A stretch of DNA of 64,000 bases from Belliella buryatensis (GTDB lineage: Bacteria; Bacteroidota; Bacteroidia; Cytophagales; Cyclobacteriaceae). The translations under genes were made by a program, and so were the position numbers. Position 1 is the first letter of the stretch. The number at the start of each line of letters is the position of its first letter. Location of the stretch: contig NZ_FZOK01000008.1 of assembly GCF_900188245.1 (NCBI RefSeq), positions 144,178 to 208,177 of the forward strand, in the 5' to 3' direction. A model generated the notes under the pieces. It was not told the DNA's origin, ran no database searches, and saw only the letters and a list, made by a program, of their open reading frames with translations. Of this stretch, positions 7,778 through 16,166 are shown piece after piece.

Positions 7778-9289
7778 ATGAAAGACATTTACTTTTACAG
7801 GAAACTTAGCTTGAGCCTCATATCTATAGTAGGACTTCTTAAGCTACTTTATTTTCACTTTTCCAGTTTAAGCTTATTTACAGAAGAAACACAATATTGG
7901 CTTTGGTCAAAGCATCTTGACTGGAATTACTATTCTAAGCCACTGATGATAGCAGTGTATAATTATTTGAGCACTGGAATCTTTGGAGACACTGAATTTG
8001 CAATTAAGTTCAATGCAATCTTATTCAGCTCACTCACTGCTTGGGTCATATTTGAATTTACCCATCTAATATTTCAAAAAGGGAAAATAGCCCTTTATGC
8101 CACTTTGATTTTGATTGTGATGCCTTTTTTTCATCTTGGATCTATCTTCCATACAACGGATTCTTCATTATACTTTTTTTGGATTCTAGCACTTTATCTG
8201 ATTTGGAAAGCATGGGTGTCGAATCATTTACAATGGTGGGTTTGGGCTGGTATAGCGACAGTATTTGGGATACTATCCAAAAATATCATGGTGCTAACCC
8301 TGCCAATATTAGGGATATATATCTTACTTGTTGAGCCCAAAAGATTCTTTAGCAAAGGACCTTGGATCTATGTTCTGGTTTCTTGCTTTTCACTGACCCC
8401 TATTATTGTATGGAATATTCAGAATGACTGGGTTACTTTCAAACATGTTGGAACTCTTGGTGGTGTGGAAGGAAAAAAAAGTGGTTTTGACACCTACCAA
8501 TCATTGAAATATATTGGAGAATATATTGGTGGTCAACTTGGTTTTTTATCACCATTCTTCATCCCAATTTTGATTTTGAGCTTCAGAAAATTGAATTTTT
8601 TGAAAAACCCAAAGAACTTATTCCTGCTTTTACCGACACTAATTGTTTGGGGACTGTTTTTAGCCATGTCTATCTTCAAAAACGTCAATGTCAATTGGCC
8701 TGCTTTTGCAATGCTCACTTTACCTCTATTGATGGCCAAAGTAGTCTATGAAGCCTCCTCTCGTTGGAAGAAATATACATTGTTCAGTGGATTAATTACA
8801 GGTGCTTTACTATTGGTTCTATTCTTTCCTGCTCCATTTGACGCCATAGGATTCAAGAAAGTCCTAAAGCCCAGCAAAGACCCCATGATGCGATTGGCAG
8901 GGTACCGAGAAATGGGCACAAGGTTAGATCATCTGATTGATTCTTTAAAGCTGGATCGCCAATTCATCTTTAGTGACAACTATCATGTTGCCTCAGAAAT
9001 GGCCTTCTATATGCAAGGAAATCCTCAAACTTATACTATCAACCTGGGTAGAAGAAAAAATCAATTTGACTTATGGCCTGGCATTCAACAATTCGAAGAA
9101 AAAAACTATACAGGCATATATATTACCAAAGAAGATCAAATTCAAGAAGCGGTTAGACTAGGCTTTGATTCTTTGATATCAACAGAGAAGTTCTATACCA
9201 TTCACAGAGGAGACACCGTCAAAACCTACACAATTGCAATCCTTGCAAATTTGAACCATATCGAAGAAGTAGATACTGGGGAATTTTAG
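7778..9289 (+). CDS. GT39-type membrane glycosyltransferase
   Basis: 503 residues with many hydrophobic helices in the N-terminal 340 residues, followed by a soluble domain. The first periplasmic loop after helix 1 carries the acidic pair of the PMT/ArnT family (SLFTEETQYWLWSKHLDWNYYSKPLMIAVYNYLSTGIFGDTEFAIKF). Family members transfer a sugar from polyprenyl phosphate to a periplasmic acceptor such as lipid A or protein. The C-terminal region (FSDNYHVASEMAFYM) resembles the periplasmic part of ArnT-like proteins. Stops one base before the convergent GT39-type gene at 9290. With the GT2 gene at 11099 it suggests a polyprenyl-phosphate sugar pathway. The acceptor is unknown. Confidence 0.82.
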   Translation: MKDIYFYRKLSLSLISIVGLLKLLYFHFSSLSLFTEETQYWLWSKHLDWNYYSKPLMIAVYNYLSTGIFGDTEFAIKFNAILFSSLTAWVIFEFTHLIFQKGKIALYATLILIVMPFFHLGSIFHTTDSSLYFFWILALYLIWKAWVSNHLQWWVWAGIATVFGILSKNIMVLTLPILGIYILLVEPKRFFSKGPWIYVLVSCFSLTPIIVWNIQNDWVTFKHVGTLGGVEGKKSGFDTYQSLKYIGEYIGGQLGFLSPFFIPILILSFRKLNFLKNPKNLFLLLPTLIVWGLFLAMSIFKNVNVNWPAFAMLTLPLLMAKVVYEASSRWKKYTLFSGLITGALLLVLFFPAPFDAIGFKKVLKPSKDPMMRLAGYREMGTRLDHLIDSLKLDRQFIFSDNYHVASEMAFYMQGNPQTYTINLGRRKNQFDLWPGIQQFEEKNYTGIYITKEDQIQEAVRLGFDSLISTEKFYTIHRGDTVKTYTIAILANLNHIEEVDTGEF

Positions 9290-10939
9290 TTAAAGTGGTG
9301 TTCCCCAATAGTATTTTTTACCAGTAGCTTCCTTCACTTCTTGAGAATTCCCTTCCCAAAGACTCTGAGCCATCTCTTTGATAAACTTCGCATCCCAATT
9401 GATAGCAGCTGTATCGAAGCTAAACTTATCCTGTGGTATCAACTCAAGATATTTGTCTTCAACAAGGATAAAATCGTACTGTCCAATCTGATCAATAAAA
9501 TAATCAGGACTCAAATCAGTCATGTAAAATTGCGCTCCTAAACCAATCCGAATCTTGCTTCCTGTATGGAGGTGCCCGACAAAAGCTATTTTGCTTCCTT
9601 CCGGAATATGCTTATCAGCAACATACTGCTTAACTAACTGACCGGCATCAGGTAAGGAAATCTGATAAGTAGAAATACTTGCTCCAAAAAAGAGCAACAA
9701 AACACTCCCGGCTATCATCTGAGGCAAACCAACCAAAAGATTTCTTTTAAAATAAAAATAGATCAGTAGTGAAAAAACAAAGATGCACTGACCCCAAACC
9801 CATAAACTACTTTGCAAATAGGTATTGAAATACACACCAACTAAAAGCACAATTAAGTTAAGGCCCAGCAAAAACAATAAAGAAGATTTTAGTAATCTCA
9901 CCCTTTTTAAAGCACCGTTTTCAATCAACAACCACCCTAGCCAAATACTAGCCAAAGGCAAGATAGGCAACAGATATCTTTCGTAAAACTTAGTCACTCC
10001 AGCTGACATCAATACAATAGCCAATACCCAAAGGACTACCAAACCAACAAATGCTGGATTTTGTTGAAATAGGTTTTTAGATTGGACTTTGACTTTTCTC
10101 AATCCAAAAATGAACCAAGGTATAAAAAGTACAACCACAAGTAAGGTCGCTAACATAAAGTTCTTGATCAAAAGTAAGAATCTATTTCCCATTCTAATAC
10201 CTACCTGATCTTCTAAAAAAGACTCCAAATACATAGGTCCGTGAATCCAATACATCGCAACAAACCAATAACAAGCAATGACCAAACTGGTAAGAACAGC
10301 AGGAAAATACAATAGCTTTGATAAATCAATTCTTTGCCAAGGATTTAATAACAAATAACCAATCCCTAAACCTCCTAATGCAGCTGCAGGCAATCCTTTA
10401 ACTTCAAAGGCCAATGCTAACCCTATAAATAGCAACCAATGGTAGCGCTTTGGAGCTTGATTACCGTATTTGATAAATCCTAAAAATCCAACTGTCGAAA
10501 TCGCCATGCACATCCCTAGAAGCACATCAGGGATAGAACGCGTAGCACTAAGGATCAATACTGGCTGTGATGCCATCATAATCCCTGAAAGTTTCGCTAC
10601 CCTTTTATCATCAAACAAGATTCTTGCACCCCAATACACAAAACCGACTGTAGCAGCTCCAGCCAATAAAAAGAAAATCCTTGAAGCAAATGGTGTAACA
10701 CCAAAAAGCTTGAAACCTGCCAAAACAAACCAATAGGTCAAAATTGGCTTTTTGAATCTCAGCTCTTCACTACCAAGGTAGGGAGTTTGAATATCCCCAG
10801 TCTGAAGCATCCTGACAGCAGCATCCGAATAATACATCTCATCTGGATAATGCATGTGAAAACTCAATGCAAAAGGCCCTACCAAGACTACAAAGGCCAA
10901 CATCAGCCCCCAAATAGAAAAACTTTTTTCAGTCAACAT
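9290..10939 (-). CDS. ArnT-like GT39 membrane glycosyltransferase
   Basis: 549 residues, more than ten predicted membrane segments. The first periplasmic loop has the canonical acidic motif HYPDEMYYSDAAVRMLQTGDIQTPYL and the RFKKPILTYW segment shared with ArnT-like undecaprenyl-phosphate sugar transferases. Probably transfers a sugar such as aminoarabinose, mannose or other to lipid A or another surface acceptor in the periplasm. Convergent with the gene at 7778 with zero spacing. Divergent from the GT2 gene at 11099, which could make the polyprenyl-phosphate sugar donor. Its promoter was not identified. Confidence 0.85.
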   Translation of the reverse strand: MLTEKSFSIWGLMLAFVVLVGPFALSFHMHYPDEMYYSDAAVRMLQTGDIQTPYLGSEELRFKKPILTYWFVLAGFKLFGVTPFASRIFFLLAGAATVGFVYWGARILFDDKRVAKLSGIMMASQPVLILSATRSIPDVLLGMCMAISTVGFLGFIKYGNQAPKRYHWLLFIGLALAFEVKGLPAAALGGLGIGYLLLNPWQRIDLSKLLYFPAVLTSLVIACYWFVAMYWIHGPMYLESFLEDQVGIRMGNRFLLLIKNFMLATLLVVVLFIPWFIFGLRKVKVQSKNLFQQNPAFVGLVVLWVLAIVLMSAGVTKFYERYLLPILPLASIWLGWLLIENGALKRVRLLKSSLLFLLGLNLIVLLVGVYFNTYLQSSLWVWGQCIFVFSLLIYFYFKRNLLVGLPQMIAGSVLLLFFGASISTYQISLPDAGQLVKQYVADKHIPEGSKIAFVGHLHTGSKIRIGLGAQFYMTDLSPDYFIDQIGQYDFILVEDKYLELIPQDKFSFDTAAINWDAKFIKEMAQSLWEGNSQEVKEATGKKYYWGTPL

Positions 10940-11050
10940 ATTTTTGATTCATCTGCTTGCAAAGATACTATTTTAGTCAAGGACAGTATAAACCTTTCAC
11001 CAAAGAAGATTCAAAAGAAAGAGAGTAATAGGTATAGAAAACTTGGGTTA

Positions 11051-11082
11051 TTTGTGGACTTAGAGATAAAAGAGTAATTTTG
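11051..11082 (+). promoter_or_regulatory. Promoter of polyprenyl-phosphate glycosyltransferase
   Basis: TTTG at 11051-11054, a 20-base spacer and perfect TAATTTTG at 11075-11082. The predicted start is near 11089, only about 10 bases before the ATG at 11099. Confidence 0.6.
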
Positions 11083-11098
11083 ACGAAATTTTATTTTC

Positions 11099-12040
11099 AT
11101 GACCAAGCCATTGATTTCTGTAGTCATCACCGTCTACAATGAAGAAGAAAACATAAAGCCACTCTTAGATGCAACTTACTACGCACTCAAGGACATAGAT
11201 TATGAGGTAATCCTGATAGAAGATGGTTCTACTGACGGGACTGTTGCAGAGGTGAAAAAATATGCTGACAACAGAACCAAACTTATCATTTTTAACAAGA
11301 ACTATGGGCAAACCACTGCGCTTGCTGCTGGTATAGACATGGCTCAGGGGCAATATATCGCTACGATGGATGGGGATTTGCAAAATGACCCAACAGACAT
11401 CCCAGGCATGCTCCAAAAAGCCATTGATGAAGATTGGGGTGTGGTAGCAGGCCGAAGAGCCAATAGAAAAGACGGATTTGTTCTTAGAAAATTTCCAAGC
11501 AAAATCGCTAATTACATCATCAGGCACAGCACCAAGGTCTATTTGAATGACTATGGCTGTAGCTTGAGAGTATACAAAGCAGAAATCGCTCAGAACATGG
11601 GCTTATATGGTGAGCTTCATCGATTCATCCCCGTGCTAGCTAAGCAGGAAGGCGCAAGCATGACAGAAGTAGATGTCAAACATCACCCTAGAATTCATGG
11701 AACTTCAAAGTATGGATTAAGCAGAACATTCAAAGTCATGGCTGACTTGATCCTGATGCTCTTTTTTCAGAAGTACTTCCAAAGACCAATTCATATATTC
11801 GGCACACTTGGATTATTCTCCTTTCTAATTGGGGTATTGATTAATTTTTATCTCTTAGTGGAAAAGATCATGGGAGCTGATATTTGGGGGAGACCTATAC
11901 TATTACTCGGGTTTATTTTCCTCCTTGGTGGAATTCAGCTGATTACCACGGGAATTATTGCGGAGATCATCATCAGAACTTACTTTGAGTCTCAAGATAA
12001 AAAAACATATAAAATCAAAGCTGTCTATCAAGGTGAATAA
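11099..12040 (+). CDS. GT2 polyprenyl-phosphate glycosyltransferase (DPM1/ArnC/GtrB type)
   Basis: 313 residues. The cytoplasmic GT-A domain (ISVVITVYNEEENIKPLL, LIEDGSTDGT, NYGQTTALAAGIDMAQGQYIATMDGDLQNDP with the DxD motif) is followed by two C-terminal membrane helices (about 235-255 and 265-290) and a short cytoplasmic tail, the ArnC/GtrB plan. It loads a nucleotide-sugar onto undecaprenyl phosphate at the inner leaflet, making the donor used by GT39 enzymes such as the two encoded nearby. Its stop overlaps the next start in GTGAATAA, so the flippase-like gene is coupled to it. Sugar specificity cannot be read from sequence. Confidence 0.9.
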   Translation: MTKPLISVVITVYNEEENIKPLLDATYYALKDIDYEVILIEDGSTDGTVAEVKKYADNRTKLIIFNKNYGQTTALAAGIDMAQGQYIATMDGDLQNDPTDIPGMLQKAIDEDWGVVAGRRANRKDGFVLRKFPSKIANYIIRHSTKVYLNDYGCSLRVYKAEIAQNMGLYGELHRFIPVLAKQEGASMTEVDVKHHPRIHGTSKYGLSRTFKVMADLILMLFFQKYFQRPIHIFGTLGLFSFLIGVLINFYLLVEKIMGADIWGRPILLLGFIFLLGGIQLITTGIIAEIIIRTYFESQDKKTYKIKAVYQGE

Positions 12041-12905
12041 AAAGACGCTCAAATTATTACTCAAGCTAACCCTCACCGGGTTAGCTGTTTTTTTGGTCTT
12101 CCGTAAGATAGACACCAATGAACTTGGACTTATACTCAAATCAGCAAGTCCAATTTGGCTATTTTTTGCATTTCTCCTCTTTGTGCTGAGCAAAGTCTTC
12201 ACTGCGCTCAGGCTCAACTTGTACTTTCGTGATATCGGAGTAGTACTGAGCGAAAAGAAAAATATTATCCTTTATGGAATCGGGATGTTCTATAATTTAT
12301 TTCTTCCAGGGGGAATTGGCGGAGATGGCTACAAGGTCTACTTACTCAATAAATACTTCCACACACCTGTAAAATCACTCATTCAAGCCTCTCTTTTAGA
12401 TAGACTTGGAGGTCTGATTGCTATATTACTTATCCTGTTCAGCCTCCTTTTATTTGTTGACATTGATCTGACCCTTATAGCTACTTTACCTATTGTCACT
12501 GTTTCTATCGTCTTATTGATAGCAATATATCCTGTTTTCTACCTGATCAATAAATTGGTTTTTTCTAAATTTCTCAAATCATTCATTGGAGCTAATCTTT
12601 ATTCTATAGCAGGACAATTGACCCAGATGATCGCTGCATATTTTATTATGATTGCCTTGGGCATAGATGACAGGATCCTTGAATATCAATTCGTCTTTTT
12701 ACTTTCTTCTATCGTAGCCGTTTTACCATTGACAATAGGTGGTGTAGGAGCCAGAGAGTTGGTTTTCATTTACAGTCACGAATACATCGGAATCGATAAA
12801 AACGCGGCCGTTGCATTTAGCTTAATCTTCTTTTTGATCTCAGCGATGACCTCATTAATTGGTGCATTTTTAAAAATTGATTTTGAAAAATCAGAAAAAC
12901 AATAA
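12033..12905 (+). CDS. LPG-synthase-like / UPF0104 multi-spanning membrane protein
   Basis: About 290 residues and seven or eight membrane helices. It matches the transmembrane domain of lysylphosphatidylglycerol synthase (FTALRLNLYFRDIG, FYNLFLPGGIGGDGYKVYLL, DRLGGLIAIL, LPLTIGGVGARELVFIY). The soluble aminoacyl-transferase domain of true MprF is absent. Proteins of this type are often neighbours of polyprenyl-phosphate glycosyltransferases and are suspected of moving or handling lipid-linked sugars. The start is placed at GTG 12033, inside the stop of the GT2 gene, and not at ATG 11958, which would overlap that gene by 83 bases. An intrinsic-terminator-like hairpin lies inside codons 11-21. 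Confidence 0.82.
   Translation: MNKKTLKLLLKLTLTGLAVFLVFRKIDTNELGLILKSASPIWLFFAFLLFVLSKVFTALRLNLYFRDIGVVLSEKKNIILYGIGMFYNLFLPGGIGGDGYKVYLLNKYFHTPVKSLIQASLLDRLGGLIAILLILFSLLLFVDIDLTLIATLPIVTVSIVLLIAIYPVFYLINKLVFSKFLKSFIGANLYSIAGQLTQMIAAYFIMIALGIDDRILEYQFVFLLSSIVAVLPLTIGGVGARELVFIYSHEYIGIDKNAAVAFSLIFFLISAMTSLIGAFLKIDFEKSEKQ
12064..12094 (+). terminator. Terminator-like hairpin inside the start of the flippase-like gene
   Basis: Perfect 9-bp stem AGCTAACCC (12064-12072) and GGGTTAGCT (12078-12086), loop TCACC, then G and seven T (12088-12094). It has the form of an intrinsic terminator but lies 24 bases after the GT2 stop, within coding sequence for the first membrane helix of the next gene. It could attenuate transcription unless that gene is being translated. 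Confidence 0.6.
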
Positions 12906-13018
12906 AATAATAATAAGCGCTAAAAATAGACTACTTCACAAAAAACAACATTGAATATTTAAAATTTAAATTTGCAGGGAAGATATATAGAATAGTAGCT
13001 TTAGAATTGGAAGAATTG

Positions 13019-13046
13019 CTCAGTGGGCTTTAAATAGTCCATTGAG
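13019..13046 (-). terminator. Weak hairpin downstream of chrA
   Basis: CTCAGTGG (13019-13026) pairs with CCATTGAG (13039-13046) including one G-T pair. It lies 5 bases beyond the chrA stop on the minus strand. The T-run is poor, so its function as a terminator is uncertain. Confidence 0.35.
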
Positions 13047-13051
13047 TATAT

Positions 13052-14248
13052 TTAAAAAATCAAATTATACCCAACCCCAGCCAATACCCCAATAATGATA
13101 ATCAATGGTGAGGAGAGCTTAGTAAAATTCAACAAGAGATAAGTCCCTAAAATGGCCAACACATTGAACAAGTTCGCATCCAATGGCTCAAACAGTAAGT
13201 AAGCCGCTGCGATTAGCATGCCACAGCTTACGGCATTCACCCCCTCTAGTGCCGCCCTAACTGGTCTATATTTTTTCAATTGATCCCAAAATCGAATTAC
13301 AAAGAATATCAAAAATGTCCCGGGCAAGAAAATTCCAGCAGCAGCGATAAATCCCCCAGTCAACAAGCCCATCACGCCATATTCCCGCATGGACAGGGCT
13401 CCCACATAGGAACTGATACTGAAAGTCGGCCCTGGCATTCCTTGTGAAATAGCATAGCCAGTGAGAAATTCTTGAGAAGTGAGGAATTTTTTAAACTCAA
13501 CAAACTCGGTAAATAAATAGGGTACCAAAACTTGTCCTCCTCCAAATATTAAACTCCCATTTCTATAGAAATTCTCAAAAAGAAGAACAGATTGATTTTT
13601 TGTGATCGCTCCCAAAACAGCTGCTAGAATTAAAATACCCGCCCATAGATAGAAGTTGGACCAAGAAATTTTCAATTTCTTATCTCCTTTTTCCCTTGGA
13701 TGATTCCTATAATTCATGGAGGTCACCATCCCCCCTACCAATAATAAAATAGGAAATACATATGGTGAGTTGTAAAAAAAGGAAACAAAAGCTGCCAACA
13801 TCATCAACACAGTAGCTTCTGCTGTCTTGACCATTTTGAAGATGGTCTTTTGAGCTGCATAGATGATGAAACCGATAGCCATCGGTTGGATAAACTTGGC
13901 GAAATTCAATGCTCCTGGTGTGTTTTCCTGTAAAAAATCAATCAGGAAAGCCGCTGCAATCATCAAAAACGTAGCAGGCATGATCCAGACCAAAAGGGAA
14001 AGGTAAGCTAAATTTGGACCTCCAATCCGATAACCTATCGCAGATATGGTTTGCGTAGAAGTCGGCCCTGGCAATACTTGGCAAAGCGCATTGAGTTCCC
14101 ACAATTCCTGCTCTGATATATAGCCTCGCTTCCTCACCATGAGCTCTAGCACCATGGCGAGGAATGCTTGTGGGCCTCCAAAAGCGGTCACAGAAAGTAA
14201 AAGTACATCCTTGAGGTAAAGGTAATATCTTACTTTCTTGACTGTCAC
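13052..14248 (-). CDS. chrA: Chromate efflux transporter, CHR family
   Basis: 398 residues, a two-domain CHR protein with each half about 190 residues. Both halves carry the family signature: FGGPQAFLAMVLELMVRKRGYISEQELWELNALCQVLPGPTSTQ in the N-half and GGGQVLVPYLFTEFVEFKKFLTSQEFLTGYAISQGMPGPTFSISSYVGAL in the C-half. It is an inner-membrane anion transporter. Homologues export chromate, but many have unknown native substrates. The start is GTG immediately after the stop of the upstream oxygenase gene (one base apart), so the two form an operon. Confidence 0.9.
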   Translation of the reverse strand: MTVKKVRYYLYLKDVLLLSVTAFGGPQAFLAMVLELMVRKRGYISEQELWELNALCQVLPGPTSTQTISAIGYRIGGPNLAYLSLLVWIMPATFLMIAAAFLIDFLQENTPGALNFAKFIQPMAIGFIIYAAQKTIFKMVKTAEATVLMMLAAFVSFFYNSPYVFPILLLVGGMVTSMNYRNHPREKGDKKLKISWSNFYLWAGILILAAVLGAITKNQSVLLFENFYRNGSLIFGGGQVLVPYLFTEFVEFKKFLTSQEFLTGYAISQGMPGPTFSISSYVGALSMREYGVMGLLTGGFIAAAGIFLPGTFLIFFVIRFWDQLKKYRPVRAALEGVNAVSCGMLIAAAYLLFEPLDANLFNVLAILGTYLLLNFTKLSSPLIIIIGVLAGVGYNLIF

Positions 14249-14249
14249 C

Positions 14250-15230
14250 TTATTTCTTCAAACCTAATTCTCTCAAACGCTCATCTAGGAACTCCCCAGC
14301 AGTTGCGTCTTCGAATTGTTTAGGATTGTTTTCGTCAATACAACTTTCTAAAGAAGTGAGATCCATCTCAGACCTTGGATGCATAAAGAATGGAATTGAG
14401 AATCTGCTTGTATTCATCAGCTCTCTTGGTGGATTGACCACCCTATGTATGGTTGATTTAAGCTTTTTGTTGGTCAATCTTTCTAACATATCACCTACAT
14501 TCACTACCAATTGATCTGGAAGTGCTGTGATTGGTATCCATTTTCCATCCCTTCTCAATACTTGCAAACCATCAGCGCTAGCGCCCATCAACAGTGTGAT
14601 CAAATTGATATCTCCATGCTCAGCTGCACGTACTGCATCAGCTGGCACCTCGTCAGGATTGGTAATTGGGAAATAGTGGATTTGTCTCAAGATTGAGTTG
14701 CCATAGGCTACTTTATCTTCAAAATAATCCTCAGGAAGCTCCAAATAAAGCGCGATGGCTCTCAGCATATTTTTGCCAGCTGCCTCCAAAGTCTTATAAG
14801 TCTCTAGAGCGATCTCTTTGAACTCTGGCAATTCTTCAGGCCATACGTTTTCGGGGTATTCGGCTTTGATAGGGTCATTATCAGGAATGTCAGACAGTTC
14901 TTGCCCTACATGGTAAAACTCTTTCAAGTCACCTGTATTTCTACCCTTTGCATGCTCCTTACCTTTTCCTGTATATCCTCTTTGATAGCCAATTTCCGGT
15001 TTTTCATGCTTTACTTTTACTTCATCAGGAAGTTGGAAATATCTCTTTATGATATCATACAATTTTTCCTGTAACTCTTGGCTCAATCCATGATTTTTGA
15101 TCGCAGCAAAACCAATGTTATTATAGGCTTGTCCCAACTTTTCAACAAACGCTGCTTTCTTTGCTGCATCTCCAGATGTAAAATCTGCTAAATCTAGAGA
15201 TGGAATCTCGTCATATAAAATCTCAGTCAT
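14250..15230 (-). CDS. 2-oxoglutarate/Fe(II)-dependent oxygenase, isopenicillin-N-synthase family
   Basis: 326 residues with an N-terminal DIOX_N region (IPSLDLADF, GFAAIKNHGLSQELQEKLYDI) and a C-terminal jelly-roll carrying the metal triad H205, D207 (EHGDINLITLL) and H262 (STIHRVVNPP), plus R276-F-S278, the 2-oxoglutarate-binding RxS. All catalytic residues are present. The substrate is unknown; relatives include ethylene-forming enzyme, gibberellin oxidases and IPNS. It is the first gene of a two-gene unit with chrA. The 75-base region before it is shared with the divergent lipoprotein gene. Confidence 0.88.
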   Translation of the reverse strand: MTEILYDEIPSLDLADFTSGDAAKKAAFVEKLGQAYNNIGFAAIKNHGLSQELQEKLYDIIKRYFQLPDEVKVKHEKPEIGYQRGYTGKGKEHAKGRNTGDLKEFYHVGQELSDIPDNDPIKAEYPENVWPEELPEFKEIALETYKTLEAAGKNMLRAIALYLELPEDYFEDKVAYGNSILRQIHYFPITNPDEVPADAVRAAEHGDINLITLLMGASADGLQVLRRDGKWIPITALPDQLVVNVGDMLERLTNKKLKSTIHRVVNPPRELMNTSRFSIPFFMHPRSEMDLTSLESCIDENNPKQFEDATAGEFLDERLRELGLKK

Positions 15231-15305
15231 ACGGGTATAATTTACCCCGAAAGGTACGGTTTTTTAAGGTAATTTTAAATATCTTTAGTCAACAAGTCTA
15301 ATCCT

Positions 15306-16073
15306 ATGAAGCACGCTTATTTTTACTCGCTCGTTTTTCTTTCACTTTCCCTGATTGCTTGTGAATCAAAAAGAGAAAAAAAGGCAGAAATGAAAGCCCC
15401 CATCAGCAAAGTAGACTCGGTATCTACCGAAACAGCCGAAGTGAGTTTTTATTTTTACGAAGAAAAAAACGATTATCCAGACGCTATTCTTGAAATGTTC
15501 AGTCCTCTAGGAGATCAAGTTTTCAAACCAGGAAAAGTCCCATTCGAATTCAACATCAAAAACTATCCTTTTGCTGATGGGTTAAGTGGGTTTCAATTGA
15601 AATTAATTTTGAATGCAAGCGACCCAGTTGGCTACAACATGCCAATTTTTCAAAGAGAACTTAAAGAAGGAACCTACAGAGCTGTGGCCTTTCTCGTCGA
15701 TGAAGAGGGGTTGGCATTGAAAGAATTTGGAAACTATGTGGATCGGGATTTTCGAGTTGGTGATACTAGACCGTTCCCCTTTTCATCTGAACCATATTTG
15801 GCTATAAATCTACCCCATGACAAGCAGGAGTTCAATTCTGAAGACGAAGTGACGATTGATTTCTTATTGCTGGGAGGGGATATTAAATTAGACAAACTGA
15901 AGGTCATCATTACAATAGATGACGCAAAATACGAAGTCAATGAGATGACACCCGTACGGATTTCTAACTTACCAAAAGGAGAACACTTGATCAATGTAAA
16001 ACTCGTGCAAAACAACGGTAAAGAACTAGACGGCCCTTTTTCCTCTGTAAATAAAAGAATATTCATCAATTAA
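15306..16073 (+). CDS. Lipoprotein of unknown function
   Basis: 255 residues beginning MKHAYFYSLVFLSLSLIAC, a lipoprotein signal with Cys 19, then a charged linker (ESKREKKAEMK). The mature part is beta-rich and looks like two Ig-like or beta-sandwich modules (about 55-150 and 165-255). Strand-like repeats such as PVGYNMPIFQRELKEGTYRAVAFLVDEEGLALKEF and LKVIITIDDAKYEVNEMTPVRISNLPKGEHLINVKLV suggest a binding or structural role. No catalytic motif. A near-consensus TATCTTTA lies at 15280-15287. It precedes serS, but serS has its own -7 element. I do not recognise the family. Confidence 0.72.
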   Translation: MKHAYFYSLVFLSLSLIACESKREKKAEMKAPISKVDSVSTETAEVSFYFYEEKNDYPDAILEMFSPLGDQVFKPGKVPFEFNIKNYPFADGLSGFQLKLILNASDPVGYNMPIFQRELKEGTYRAVAFLVDEEGLALKEFGNYVDRDFRVGDTRPFPFSSEPYLAINLPHDKQEFNSEDEVTIDFLLLGGDIKLDKLKVIITIDDAKYEVNEMTPVRISNLPKGEHLINVKLVQNNGKELDGPFSSVNKRIFIN

Positions 16074-16123
16074 AGAAATAAGCATCTAAGCGGATAATTA
16101 GGGCTGTTTTTGAATAACATCCT

Positions 16124-16131
16124 TATCTTTG
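16124..16131 (+). promoter_or_regulatory. Putative -7 element of serS
   Basis: TATCTTTG is a perfect TAnnTTTG match, followed by GCACGC as often seen in Bacteroidota. The only TTTG nearby (16109-16112) is at a non-standard 11-base spacing. The predicted start near 16138 supports the serS ATG at 16167 over the longer frame opening at 16110. Confidence 0.48.
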
Positions 16132-16166
16132 CACGCAATATTCAAACAGAAATCAAGATACATTTT

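Noticed and set aside
10787..11077. 96-residue plus-strand open frame upstream of the GT2 gene
   Set aside because: It overlaps the start of the minus-strand GT39 gene, has no domain signal, and its 3' part crosses the well-supported promoter at 11051-11082.
11958..12032. Longer N-terminus of the LPG-synthase-like protein
   Set aside because: It would overlap the GT2 gene by 83 bases. The GTG at 12033 gives the same 8-base overlap pattern seen at other junctions.
16090..16098. GCGGATAAT, matching an end of the 151-bp element, near serS, and its reverse complement at 51974-51982
   Set aside because: Only 9 bases match, without the rest of the terminal repeat or a direct repeat. Chance similarity is likely.
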